Source: Kitasatospora sp. A2-31
Lineage (GTDB): Bacteria; Actinomycetota; Actinomycetes; Streptomycetales; Streptomycetaceae
Direction: 5' to 3'
Assembly: GCF_022288725.1 (NCBI RefSeq)
Contig: NZ_JAKNTA010000003.1
Span: forward strand, 430,901 to 494,900
DNA: 64,000 nt
The position numbers and the translations under genes were made by a program. Position 1 is the first letter of the stretch. Each line of letters opens with the position of its first letter. The notes under the pieces were generated by a model that was not told the DNA's origin, did not search any database, and was given only the letters and a program-made list of their open reading frames with translations. Below, one piece after another: positions 14,982 to 23,662 of this stretch.

Positions 14982-15929
14982 GTGACCACCGAATCCGTGG
15001 AGCCGTCGGCTGCCGACGCGCCCACGCAGGCCGCGCCGCGCCCCCTCGCGCCGCCCGAGCCCGTGGAGCCGGCCGCGCCGGCCGCGCCGGCCGCACCTGC
15101 GCCCGTCGCCTCACCTGTGCCCGTCGCCGCACCTGCGCCCGCCGGGACGCCCGCTGCGTCTGCAGCCGAACCCGGCGCCGAACCCGCCGCAGCGCCCGCC
15201 TTCCCGCCCGCCTTCCCGCCGGTCGCCGGCCCGCTGCCCACGAGCCGGCCCCGCCGGCCCCGACCGGTGCTGCTGCTGGTCTCCGGGCTGCTGCTCGGGG
15301 CCGTGGTCGGCGGTGCCGTCGGCTACGCGGTCCAGGCCGGCCGCCCGCCGACGCCGCTGCCGCCGATCCAGGTCGCCCTGCCCTCGTACCCGGCCGCGGT
15401 GGTGGACCCGCGTGCGGCCGCGGCTGCGGCGCCCAAGCCGCTGGCCGTCGACGGCGACCTGCGGAAGCTGCTGGTGCCGGCCCCGGCCGGCGCCACCCCG
15501 TGGGCCGACTACCCGGACACCCCGACCTGGATCACCGTCGGCGAACTCGCCGAGCGCAGCGGCCGGTCGGCGGAGGTCTTCAGGACCCTGAACGCCAAGG
15601 ACTTCCGGCGGGCCGTCGAGGTCGACTGGAAGCAGGACGGTCTGAAGGTCCGGGTCTCGCTGATCCAGTTCTCGGCCGACCGCGCCGCCGAGGCGAAGTC
15701 CCGGGCCACCGGCTACAACCTCAAGCCGTTCGCGGACGACGCCAACGGCGGCTACCAGGTGGACTCCGAGGCTTCGTACTGGGCCGAGACCACCGAGAAG
15801 TACTACCTCGGGACGGCGCACGCGCAGCGCGGCACCGTGGTGATGGAGATCAAGGTCTTCGGCACGGAGCCGGTGAACCCCGATGTCGTGAAGGGCATCG
15901 CCAAGCAGCAGTGGGAGCGGCTGGTATGA
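14982..15929 (+). CDS. One-pass membrane protein of the LRxLLxPxP family (2)
   Basis: 315 aa from GTG 14982. A ~95-residue Pro/Ala-rich head precedes PRPVLLLVSGLLLGAVVGG, a membrane segment. The outer domain begins GDLRKLLVPAPAGATPW, then WITVGELAERSGRSAEVFRTL and a Tyr/Glu-rich end. Its stop overlaps the next ATG (ATGA), showing translational coupling. The outer domain is well formed; the extreme alanine/proline content of the head suggests an unstructured cytoplasmic tether. Confidence 0.7.
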   Translation: MTTESVEPSAADAPTQAAPRPLAPPEPVEPAAPAAPAAPAPVASPVPVAAPAPAGTPAASAAEPGAEPAAAPAFPPAFPPVAGPLPTSRPRRPRPVLLLVSGLLLGAVVGGAVGYAVQAGRPPTPLPPIQVALPSYPAAVVDPRAAAAAAPKPLAVDGDLRKLLVPAPAGATPWADYPDTPTWITVGELAERSGRSAEVFRTLNAKDFRRAVEVDWKQDGLKVRVSLIQFSADRAAEAKSRATGYNLKPFADDANGGYQVDSEASYWAETTEKYYLGTAHAQRGTVVMEIKVFGTEPVNPDVVKGIAKQQWERLV

Positions 15930-16834
15930 CCGACAGCACCGTGACCGGGGCGGCCTCCCCGGAGCCGACCCCGGGCGTCGACGCCACGCCGGCCCCTGCC
16001 GCCCCCGCCCCTGCCGCCCCCGCCCCTGCCCCCGCAGTTCCGGCCTCTGCTGCTTCGGCCGCCGAGCCGTTCCCGGCCCCCGCAGTTCCGGCCGCCTCCG
16101 GCCGCCGGCTCCTCCGGGCCACCGGCGCGGTCGTCGCGGCCGCCCTGGTCGGCGTGGTGATCGGCCTCGGCGTCATCAGGACCCATTACGACGGTCCCGC
16201 GCCCGCCGCCACCGCCGCCGCGCCGACGGCCGCACCCGCGCCGACCGCCGGCCCGACCCCGTTCGGCGCCAAGTCCAACGGCAACCACTTCGGCTCGCTG
16301 CGCGACCTGCTGCTGCCCGTGCCGGCCGGCTACGCGCTCGGCCCGGACGAGGGCGGCTACGGCAACGACGTCGAACTGGGCGCCGACCTGCTCTCCGCCG
16401 AACTGGACGACGGTCTCCAGCAGATCCCCAAGGACAAGCGGGACAAGCTCCGCCAGTACTGGGAAGGCCTGCATGTCAAGGCCACCGGCGTCCGCACCTA
16501 CAAGGCCAAGGGCGACGACCTGGTCATCGGGATGAAGCTGCGTCAGTTCAACCAGCAGGAGGTGCAGAAGCAGAACGAGTACACGGCCGTCTTCACGGGC
16601 GACACCGGCCTCTTCCGCATCGGCCCGACGGTCCCCGGGCACCCCGAGGCGCACTGCTACCTGATGCCGGCTCCGCCGTCCGCGCCGATCGACTACCTGG
16701 AGTGCTCGGCCGCCGAGGGCGACCTCCTCGTGATCATGAACGCCGAGGGCGTGGCGCCGCTGCCCAAGGACAGGATCGTCGCCCTCTTCACCCAGCAGCT
16801 CGACCGCCTCGCCAGCCCGGGAGCGTCCGCATGA
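15926..16834 (+). CDS. One-pass membrane protein of the LRxLLxPxP family (3)
   Basis: 302 aa from ATG 15926, which overlaps the previous stop by four bases. The head has PAPAAPAPA-type repeats, and the membrane segment follows SGRRLLRATGAVVAAAL. The outer domain begins GSLRDLLLPVPAGYALG and includes a paired-Cys stretch (EAHCYLM, LECSAAEG). The stop overlaps the next start again. No catalytic motif is visible. Confidence 0.7.
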   Translation: MTDSTVTGAASPEPTPGVDATPAPAAPAPAAPAPAPAVPASAASAAEPFPAPAVPAASGRRLLRATGAVVAAALVGVVIGLGVIRTHYDGPAPAATAAAPTAAPAPTAGPTPFGAKSNGNHFGSLRDLLLPVPAGYALGPDEGGYGNDVELGADLLSAELDDGLQQIPKDKRDKLRQYWEGLHVKATGVRTYKAKGDDLVIGMKLRQFNQQEVQKQNEYTAVFTGDTGLFRIGPTVPGHPEAHCYLMPAPPSAPIDYLECSAAEGDLLVIMNAEGVAPLPKDRIVALFTQQLDRLASPGASA

Positions 16835-17940
16835 CCGACCACGCCACCCCGCACGACGCCGCGGCCACCCCCACCGAGGCCCCTCCGGCAGCACCGGCAG
16901 CACCGGTGGCGCCGATCGCGCCGCCGACCCCCCAGGCCCCGCCCGCCGGCGCCCCGGTGGCGGCCGAGCACGATCCCTGGGGCGCACCGGACGCGACGGC
17001 GTTCCCGTCGCCGGTCCCGCAGCCGAGCCCCGAGGAGCTGGCGGCCCGCCGGACCCGCCGGCGCCGGGCAGCGGTGCGCTGGAGCGCGGCCGTCCTGGTG
17101 TTCGCCCTGGCCGGTACGGGCGCCGCGCTCGGCGTCACGGCGCCCGACCGCACCGACCTCCCCGGTCTGGCCACCGAGAACGACGGCCGCTACACCTTCC
17201 CGGCGCTGGTCCTGCCGCCGCTGCCCTCCGGCAAGGCGGCGCCGCGCGACAGCAAGAGCCGGCACGCCGCCGACCTGCGGTTCCTGCTCCTGCCCGTGCC
17301 CAGGGAGGCGGGCGGTTCGGCGGCCCCGGCGGTCTTCCCGTCCCCGACCGCCCCGGCGCCGACCACTCCGGCGCCGACCGACCCGAGCGCCTCCGGCGCT
17401 CCCTCGGCGAGCCCGTCGGGGACGTCCTCCGCCACCGCGCCGGCGAGCCCGGCCGGCTCCCCCTCCACCTCCCCCTCCGGCGCCGCGGCGGCCCCGGCGG
17501 CGTGGGTGCCCTGCGACGCGATCGCCGACGAGCAGAAGGAGGCCGGCAAGCTGCGCACCCTGCTGCTGCAGGACGCCTGCCGCACCGCCACCGTCCGCGA
17601 GTGGACCACGGCCGACGGCACCCGCACCCGGATCCGGCTGCTCGGCTTCGGTTCCTCCGCCGAGGCCTGGGACGTCTTCGCCGACCTGCGTGCCAACGCC
17701 GATCCGAAGGACGTCCCGGGGCTGCGGATCGGCTCCGTCCAGGGCTGGGACACCGTCTCCGGCGTCGACCTCGCCACCAAGGAGACCCCGGCCGGCGCCG
17801 CCACGGCCGGTCCCACCGGCCGGGTGGCCTACCTGTCGGCCGGCGACGTCGTCGGTGTCGTCACCATGACCAACCCCGAGGGCGTCCCCACGGCCGCCTT
17901 CCGCCAGGTCGTCACCCTCCAGTCCGACCTGCTGGCCTGA
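16831..17940 (+). CDS. One-pass membrane protein of the LRxLLxPxP family (4)
   Basis: 369 aa from ATG 16831, coupled to gene 3 by ATGA. After the Pro/Ala head, WSAAVLVFALAGTGAALGV spans the membrane. The outer part begins ADLRFLLLPVPREAGG and has a long Ser/Pro/Thr insert. It continues with VPCDAIADEQKEAGKLRTLLLQDAC (shown in two parts by its Cys pair) and ends VVTLQSDLLA. It is the last gene of the plus-strand operon and converges with the five-gene minus-strand operon 43 bp away. Confidence 0.7.
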   Translation: MTDHATPHDAAATPTEAPPAAPAAPVAPIAPPTPQAPPAGAPVAAEHDPWGAPDATAFPSPVPQPSPEELAARRTRRRRAAVRWSAAVLVFALAGTGAALGVTAPDRTDLPGLATENDGRYTFPALVLPPLPSGKAAPRDSKSRHAADLRFLLLPVPREAGGSAAPAVFPSPTAPAPTTPAPTDPSASGAPSASPSGTSSATAPASPAGSPSTSPSGAAAAPAAWVPCDAIADEQKEAGKLRTLLLQDACRTATVREWTTADGTRTRIRLLGFGSSAEAWDVFADLRANADPKDVPGLRIGSVQGWDTVSGVDLATKETPAGAATAGPTGRVAYLSAGDVVGVVTMTNPEGVPTAAFRQVVTLQSDLLA

Positions 17941-17983
17941 GCAGGGGTCGGCCGCGGGCTCGGCGGCTGTCCGCGCCCCGCGG

Positions 17984-18526
17984 TCACCCCGTCGGCGTCG
18001 GTCGGGGGTCGCGGGCGCAGTCGAGTGCTTGGGTTCCGGCCGCGGCCCGGGCGAAGACGGCCGCCAGTTCGGCCATGCGGGTCGCGCCCGGCCCGGCCAC
18101 GGGGTGGTCGGTGTCGCCGGTGAGTCGGACCGTGGCGAGGTAGGGCCTGGTCCGGCCGGCGGGGCCGCAGTCGAAGCGGGCGGTTCCGACGGTGTCACCG
18201 GGCGCCGGGGCGCCGTCGGCCAGGCCGAGGGCCGAGGCGGTGAGTGTCCGGCCGCCCCCGCCCTGCACCACACAGATCAGCACCGGGCCGGACTTGTCGT
18301 CCCCGGGCCGGTACTGGGTGTCCAGCCGGACCCGCTGGGTGGCGCCCAGCAGGCCGGCGAACGCCGGGTCGGCGAGCGTGCTCATGCACTCGCCGTGCGC
18401 GAGGTCGACGGCGGGCGGCCGGTGCTCCGAGGCGTCGAGGTACCGGTGCCAGCCGAGCAGGCCACCGCCGAGCAGCACGATCAGACCCGCAGTCACCAGG
18501 GCGGGGCTCAGTTCGGAGCGCTTCAT
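17984..18526 (-). CDS. Small membrane-anchored hypothetical protein
   Basis: 180 aa from ATG 18526, overlapping the upstream stop by four bases. One N-terminal membrane segment (PALVTAGLIVLLGGGLLGW) is followed by an outside domain. Cys in GECMSTL, LICVVQGG, FDCGPAG and LDCARD could make two disulfides. It is the last gene of the minus-strand operon headed by the WXG100-like gene. No domain is recognised; topology resembles the next gene upstream, suggesting related accessory factors. Confidence 0.65.
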   Translation of the reverse strand: MKRSELSPALVTAGLIVLLGGGLLGWHRYLDASEHRPPAVDLAHGECMSTLADPAFAGLLGATQRVRLDTQYRPGDDKSGPVLICVVQGGGGRTLTASALGLADGAPAPGDTVGTARFDCGPAGRTRPYLATVRLTGDTDHPVAGPGATRMAELAAVFARAAAGTQALDCARDPRPTPTG

Positions 18527-19074
18527 CCGCAGACCTCCTTCCGCTGCCCCGCCAGCGCCTCCCCGGCGACCTGTTCCAGATCGGGCCGGCTGGTGCGGGC
18601 CGCCTCTCCGGCCGTCACCTCCAGCAGCACGTGGGCGACCGGGGCTCCTGGGCAGTAGTCGGCGACGGCGGCACCGTCGGCCCAGGAGGCCGACAGGACG
18701 CCCGCGCCGAAGGTGTGTGCGTCCGGCCACCGGGCCGCCTCGTCGGACAGCGCCGCCGAGCCCTCGCGCCGGACGGCGGAGAGGGTCAGCGCGGTGCGCC
18801 CGTCCACCCGGATCGAGCAGCGCCGTGCGCCGGCTCCGGGGCCGCCGTACCCGTCGGCCTCCCGCGCCTCCACGTCCTGTGCACCCGGCGGCAGTAGCCG
18901 CCCGAGCGGGGTGTCGGCGCCGGTGGGCAGGCCGCAGAGACGGGCGGCCCGCCCGGGTTGCTCGGCCGGCCGGTGGTGGTCCCAGTCCAGGTAGCCGACC
19001 ACCCCGGCGGTTGCCACGGCCAGCCCGAGCCCGGCCGACCGCAGCAGGACCCGAGACGGCCGGGCCGTGCTCAT
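18523..19074 (-). CDS. Small membrane-anchored hypothetical protein
   Basis: 183 aa from ATG 19074. An N-terminal membrane segment (LLRSAGLGLAVATAGVVGYL) leads to an outside domain with Cys in ARLCGLPTG, RRCSIRV, ADYCPGA and a C-terminal KEVCG. It includes the phrase GRTALTLSAVRREGSAALS. It overlaps both neighbours by four bases, so the operon is tightly coupled. No known family was recognised. Confidence 0.65.
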   Translation of the reverse strand: MSTARPSRVLLRSAGLGLAVATAGVVGYLDWDHHRPAEQPGRAARLCGLPTGADTPLGRLLPPGAQDVEAREADGYGGPGAGARRCSIRVDGRTALTLSAVRREGSAALSDEAARWPDAHTFGAGVLSASWADGAAVADYCPGAPVAHVLLEVTAGEAARTSRPDLEQVAGEALAGQRKEVCG

Positions 19075-19745
19075 GCGGCCGGGCTGGACGAAGCCGAACC
19101 GGCCGAAGCCGCGCCCGAGGCCGCGGTCAGCACCGGCTCCCCGCTCGGCCACGCGACCGTCGCCGAGCAGCCGAGCAGGCCGCCGGCCGCTCGCCGGGCA
19201 CTGTCGGTGGCGAGCCGGGCCCAGGCTTGCGCGGTCCACCGGCTCGCGGGCGACCGCGGTGCCTCGCCCGAGGTCCAGGAGGGCGCGGCCTGGACGGTGA
19301 AGTAGAGCGGCTTTCCGGACCTCGCGTACGTGCCGTCGCACCGGAACGTCAACCGGGCGCCCCACTGGGTGACCTGGCTGCGGTCGCCGAAGCCAAGCGA
19401 GTACACCGGCTCGCCGGGTTGCGGGTCGGGCCCCTTGACGGCGCCTTCCGGGGTCTCGCTGCCGGTCAGCCGGACGCTGAGTCCGAGGCCCTGCTTGGCC
19501 TCGGCCGTGCAGTCCAGCAGCTGGAGCCCGGCCTGCTTGGTCGCGTCGAGCTGCCGGTCGAGCCGGTACGTCGGGGCGGCGCCGTCCTCCAGCAGCGCGC
19601 CGGCGCGGTCGGTGCGGACCACCCCGTCGCAGGCCGTGCTCTCGGCGGCGGCCTTGCCGGAGCCGTCGCTGCCGCAGGCGGCCAGGCCCAGGGCGGCGGT
19701 CAGCGCCAGGCCGGCCGCCGCCGCGCGGCGTGCTGCTCTCATCAT
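19071..19745 (-). CDS. Secreted lipoprotein of the WXG locus
   Basis: 224 aa from ATG 19745, overlapping the end of the 763-aa gene. The signal peptide ends in lipobox GLAAC (Cys ~25). The outer part has four more Cys (STACDGV, LLDCTAE, FRCDGTY, LLGCSAT) and a YFTVQAAPSW strand. The Ser/Ala-rich C-terminus (AASGAASAGSASSSPAA) is low complexity. It could chaperone or anchor the large WXG protein at the cell surface (inference from operon order). Confidence 0.7.
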   Translation of the reverse strand: MMRAARRAAAAGLALTAALGLAACGSDGSGKAAAESTACDGVVRTDRAGALLEDGAAPTYRLDRQLDATKQAGLQLLDCTAEAKQGLGLSVRLTGSETPEGAVKGPDPQPGEPVYSLGFGDRSQVTQWGARLTFRCDGTYARSGKPLYFTVQAAPSWTSGEAPRSPASRWTAQAWARLATDSARRAAGGLLGCSATVAWPSGEPVLTAASGAASAGSASSSPAA

Positions 19746-22033
19746 CCGGAGACCTTCCCGTTCGAGCTCTGGTTGCTGTTGGAGCCATCGGTGTAGCCGT
19801 TGAGCGCCTGGTCGCCGGCGTTGTCGGCCAGCCGCTTGAGGTCCTCGGCGCTGAGCTTGCTGTCGTGGCCGGCGTCGAGGACGGCCTGGCTGGCACTGAT
19901 CGCCGCCGCCTGCCGGCCCTCGGCGACGTAGTCGCGGGCTTCCTGCCGGCCGTCCTCGGTGGTGTCGCGCTCGTTGGCCTTGACCACGCTGTCGGCGATC
20001 TCCTCGATGATGAAGTTGGCCGCCTCGCCCGCGACCGGGACCCGCTCGGTGACCAGGCCGATGGTGGTGGTGAAGGCCGTCGTGGCGTAGCCGGCGTTCT
20101 TCTCCAGCGCCTCGTTGTACTCCTTGTCGGAGCTGGCGTGCTCCTGGTGGACCTCGTGCACCCGGGCCTCGTTGAGGATGCCGCTGACGACGCCGCCGGC
20201 CCGGGTGTCGGAGTTGATGTCGGACTGCAGCCGGGCGAAGTCGCCCTGCCCGCTGTCCAGGTCGCCGCGGACCAGCGCGGTGGTGTACGCCTGGTTGGCG
20301 TTGACCAGGGCGCCGTACGCGTCCGGGTCGCGGCCGAGCGCGTCCAGCAGCCCGTGGACCGATGAGCCCTTGAGGTCGGCCGGGGCGCCGTTCACCGGAA
20401 GGTCGCTCTTGTGCGGGGAGAGCGCGCGCTGGACGTCGCCCATGTACTCGGCGGACATGTGCCCGAGGCTGTCCCGGAGCGGAGCGAACTTGGCGTCCTC
20501 GCCCTTGAGTTCGTCGAGGACCCCGCCGTTGCCGTGGTTGCCGAAGGTCTCCACGACCTTGTTCATGACGGCGGCCTGCTCGGCGGTGTGCTTGGGTGGC
20601 GTGCCCGAGTGGTCGTCGTAAGGCCGCCCGGTGGTGGCCGCCTCCAGGGCGTGGCCGAGTGCGTCCGGACCGCTCTTCATGCCCGCCTGACGCAGCTCGT
20701 TCTTCTGCGAGACGTTGTCCGGCGTGTACTCCTTGTCGTGCGTGAAGTATTCGAGGTAGTCCCCCGGCTTCACCTTGCCGTTCGGGTTGACGGTCCCGTC
20801 GGTGTTGTACGCGGTCGGCGGGTCGTTGAAGAACTTGGTGGCCGCCGCCGGGCTGTGGCCGAGCGCCTCCAGGACCGCCGTGGTCGGCTCGAAGCCCGAA
20901 CCGCCTTCGGCACCCAGCAGGTTGTAACCGCGCCGGTCGCTGCGCGGCGGCATACCGGCCGGCGAGGGCCAGTACTTCTCGTCGGTGTCGAGCTGGGTGA
21001 TGTGCTCGGCGATCGGGTTGAGGAAGTGCGGGTCGTAGTCGCCGGTGCGCAGGATGCCGGAGAGCACCTGGTAGCCGTACGGCGCGTAGTCCATCCCGCT
21101 CTGCCGGTAGGGCTTGTCCCACATCTTCTCGGCGCCGGCCTTGCGCAGGTCGGCGGCCCACTGGTCGGGCAGGTGCGGCACGTTGCCGGGGCGGGTGGCG
21201 GTGGCCAGGTTGAGGCCGAGGTTCTTCTGCAGCTCCTGGTACTGCTTCCACCGGGCGTCGCTGGCGCCGTTGAACTGCTGCTCCTCGCCGACCATGCTGT
21301 TCCAGGCCTGCAGCGTCCCCTTCGGGCCGAGGTCCTGGTAGAAGCGGGTGGAGAACAGCGGGTCGTTCTGGTTGGCGGCCAACAACGAGTTCAGCTCGGT
21401 GAGTTCGGCGTCGCTGATCTTGCCGCCCTTGCCCGCGAGCTGGGCCGCGCGGATCCCGTCCGCGTCCGGCCCGGCGCCGACCGCCTTGGCGTTGAAGGAC
21501 TTCAGGTTGTCGGTGGTGGTGTCCGAGCGCATCGCCCAGGCGGCGCGCTCGTCGGCCGCGGTGGCCTCCTGGACGGCCGCGTCGATCGCCTTGCGGGCCG
21601 CCTCGGCCTTACCCCGGTACTCGGCCTGGTAGGCCTGGTTGGCCTCCGGGTCGTGCCGGGTGGCGTTGTCGGCGGGCGGCCAGGAGACGGTGCCGTCGGA
21701 GGTGACGGTGAGCCCGCCGGCCCGGGCGTCGGCCACCGCCTTGTCGAGCTTGGCCCTGGCGCTCTGGAAGTCGTTGCCGGCGTCCCTGAGGACGGAGGCG
21801 ATCGCGGTCGCCTGGGTGACGGCCGCGGTGAGCTGCTCGTTGACGCGCTGCAGCTTGGGCCGGGCCGCGTCGGCCGAGGGACCGGTCCAGTTGGCGGAGT
21901 TGACCTTGCCGATCACCTCGCCGTCCCAGTCCCGGTCCATCGCCTGCAGCTTCTTGACCACGTCGTCCCAGGCGGTGGCGGCGGTGCCCAGGACGTCCAG
22001 CTTGGCGGTGCTCAGTTCGTGGAAGTCGACCAT
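19742..22033 (-). CDS. 763-aa WXG-type protein, possible type VII-linked effector
   Basis: Starts at ATG 22033 after a GAGGGGGA site. The first ~110 residues form a helical hairpin with NWTGPSADAA at 48-57, a WXG-type turn. The long body has coiled segments (AVADARAGGL; QAYQAEYRGKAEAARK), then a globular middle with YQDLGPKGTLQAWN, YWPSPAGMPPRSDRRGYN and LEALGHSPAAATKFF, and an Ala-rich hydrophobic stretch near 640-690 (TTAFTTTIGLV, VPVAGEAANFIIEE). It follows the WXG100-like gene by 14 bp. The pairing and size suit a WXG-partnered cell-surface or secreted protein, but no C-terminal toxin domain or immunity gene is recognised. Confidence 0.65.
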   Translation of the reverse strand: MVDFHELSTAKLDVLGTAATAWDDVVKKLQAMDRDWDGEVIGKVNSANWTGPSADAARPKLQRVNEQLTAAVTQATAIASVLRDAGNDFQSARAKLDKAVADARAGGLTVTSDGTVSWPPADNATRHDPEANQAYQAEYRGKAEAARKAIDAAVQEATAADERAAWAMRSDTTTDNLKSFNAKAVGAGPDADGIRAAQLAGKGGKISDAELTELNSLLAANQNDPLFSTRFYQDLGPKGTLQAWNSMVGEEQQFNGASDARWKQYQELQKNLGLNLATATRPGNVPHLPDQWAADLRKAGAEKMWDKPYRQSGMDYAPYGYQVLSGILRTGDYDPHFLNPIAEHITQLDTDEKYWPSPAGMPPRSDRRGYNLLGAEGGSGFEPTTAVLEALGHSPAAATKFFNDPPTAYNTDGTVNPNGKVKPGDYLEYFTHDKEYTPDNVSQKNELRQAGMKSGPDALGHALEAATTGRPYDDHSGTPPKHTAEQAAVMNKVVETFGNHGNGGVLDELKGEDAKFAPLRDSLGHMSAEYMGDVQRALSPHKSDLPVNGAPADLKGSSVHGLLDALGRDPDAYGALVNANQAYTTALVRGDLDSGQGDFARLQSDINSDTRAGGVVSGILNEARVHEVHQEHASSDKEYNEALEKNAGYATTAFTTTIGLVTERVPVAGEAANFIIEEIADSVVKANERDTTEDGRQEARDYVAEGRQAAAISASQAVLDAGHDSKLSAEDLKRLADNAGDQALNGYTDGSNSNQSSNGKVSG

Positions 22034-22047
22034 GTCGTCCGTCCCCC

Positions 22048-22485
22048 TCAGGCGTTCATGTCGTGCTTGACCGCGGTCTCGTTGTTGCGGTAGTTCGCCG
22101 CGGTCTGCCGCAGCGCCTGGGTGATCTCGCCGATCGTGGTGTTCAGCGCGGCGATCTGCTGGTCCCAGGTGGAGCGGGTCTCGCCGGCCGCCTTGCCGGT
22201 GCTCCAGTTGGACAGCGAGGTGGCGACGGCGGAGGTCTCGTCGTCCGCTGCGAGCCCCTCGCCGGTCACCCGGCCGTGGATCTGGTCGGACGCGTTGGCG
22301 GCGCCGTCCAGGGCGGTGTGGTCGACCGTGACGGTCCCGCCGCCGTCGCCCGGCGCGTTCGAGGAGTTGAGGCGGGTACGGGCGGTCTCCTGGGCCCGGG
22401 CCTCGGCGGTCAGGTTCCCCGAGGCGTCGTACGCCCAGGGGTTCATCATCCGGTCGAACTCGGTCGCGCGGTCGGTCATGCTCAT
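22048..22485 (-). CDS. WXG100-like small helical protein
   Basis: 145 aa from ATG 22485, preceded by GGAGGAG. The C-terminal ~80 residues are two helices joined around LSNWSTGKAAG (Trp 94), followed by W107 and a terminal YRNNE (132-136) that fits a YxxxE secretion signal. The N-terminal 50 residues are Gly/Asn-rich and likely unfolded. It heads a five-gene minus-strand operon. It fits a partner of the downstream 763-aa WXG protein, although no ESX ATPase or EccD gene lies in this window. Confidence 0.65.
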   Translation of the reverse strand: MSMTDRATEFDRMMNPWAYDASGNLTAEARAQETARTRLNSSNAPGDGGGTVTVDHTALDGAANASDQIHGRVTGEGLAADDETSAVATSLSNWSTGKAAGETRSTWDQQIAALNTTIGEITQALRQTAANYRNNETAVKHDMNA

Positions 22486-22663
22486 CGCTCCTCCCCCGTC
22501 CGGGCGTGTCGCCCGGTAGGCCCCCGTCAAGAATCCGACAAGAGTACAAGGGGAGATCGTTTCTGCCGACCCCTAGGGGGCTGGTGGTGCGGCGTCATAC
22601 CGCAGCAGCAGGAAGGCTCGTCATTCCAGCTCATGGCCCGCGCAGGAAGCCCACACTACGTTT

Positions 22664-23662
22664 GTGGACGTGTCCACTGTCATCAAGACGGACGGCCTCA
22701 CCAAGAGGTTCCCCCGCGTCACCGCCCTCGACCGGCTCACCGTTGAGGTGCGGCCCGGGGTGGTCGGCCTGGTCGGTGCGAACGGCGCGGGCAAGTCCAC
22801 ACTCATCAAGATCCTGCTGGGGCTGGCCCCGGCCACCTCGGGCAGCGGGCAGGTCCTCGGGCTGGACGTCGCCACCGAGGGACCGCGGATCCGCGAGCAG
22901 GTCGGCTACATGCCCGAGCACGACTGCCTGCCGCCGGACGTCTCGGCGACCGAGTTCGTGGTCCACATGGCCCGGATGGCCGGTCTGCCGGCGGCGGCCG
23001 CCCGTGAGCGGACCGCCGACACGCTGCGGCACGTCGGGCTCTACGAGGAGCGGTACCGGCCGATGGGCGGGTACTCGACGGGCATGAAGCAGCGGGTGAA
23101 GCTGGCCCAGGCGCTGGTGCACGACCCGAAGCTGGTGCTGCTGGACGAACCCACCAACGGGCTGGACCCGGTCGGCCGGGACGACATGCTGGCGCTGATC
23201 CGCCGGGTGTACACCGACTTCGGCATCTCGGTGCTGGTCACCACCCACCTGCTCGGCGAGCTGGAACGGACCTGCGACCACCTGGTGGTGATCGACGGCG
23301 GACGGCTGCTGCGGTCCTCCTCCACCGCCTCCTTCACCGGGGCCACCGCCACCCTGGCCGTCGAGGTGACGGACTTCCCCGACGGCCGGGACCAAGGCCG
23401 ACCCGCCGACGCGAGCACCGCCGTGCGCGAGCGGCTGGCCGCCGCCGGCCTGACCGTGGAGACCGACGGCCCGCGGCTGCTGCTCGTCCGGCTGGCCGGC
23501 GACGGGACGTACGACGCCATCCGCGACGCGGTCGCGGACCTCGGCCTCGGGCTGGTCCGGCTGGAGCAGCGCCGCCACCGGGTCGCCGAACTGTTCACCG
23601 ACACCGGGGCGGACAGCACCGGCACACCGCAGGGAGGTACCGCTGATGCCGCCGTCTCCTGA
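22664..23662 (+). CDS. ABC transporter ATP-binding protein (pair 1)
   Basis: 332 aa from GTG 22664, with an in-frame GTG six bases later as alternative. Walker A GANGAGKST, signature YSTGMKQRVKLAQAL, Walker B LVLLDEPTNGLD and switch VTTHLLGELE are all present. A ~100-residue C-terminal extension follows. Its 3' end overlaps the next gene by 17 bp, so it is coupled to the permease. The four genes 22664-26359 encode two ATPase/permease pairs, perhaps one heteromeric transporter or two similar ones. The substrate is unknown. Confidence 0.9.
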   Translation: MDVSTVIKTDGLTKRFPRVTALDRLTVEVRPGVVGLVGANGAGKSTLIKILLGLAPATSGSGQVLGLDVATEGPRIREQVGYMPEHDCLPPDVSATEFVVHMARMAGLPAAAARERTADTLRHVGLYEERYRPMGGYSTGMKQRVKLAQALVHDPKLVLLDEPTNGLDPVGRDDMLALIRRVYTDFGISVLVTTHLLGELERTCDHLVVIDGGRLLRSSSTASFTGATATLAVEVTDFPDGRDQGRPADASTAVRERLAAAGLTVETDGPRLLLVRLAGDGTYDAIRDAVADLGLGLVRLEQRRHRVAELFTDTGADSTGTPQGGTADAAVS

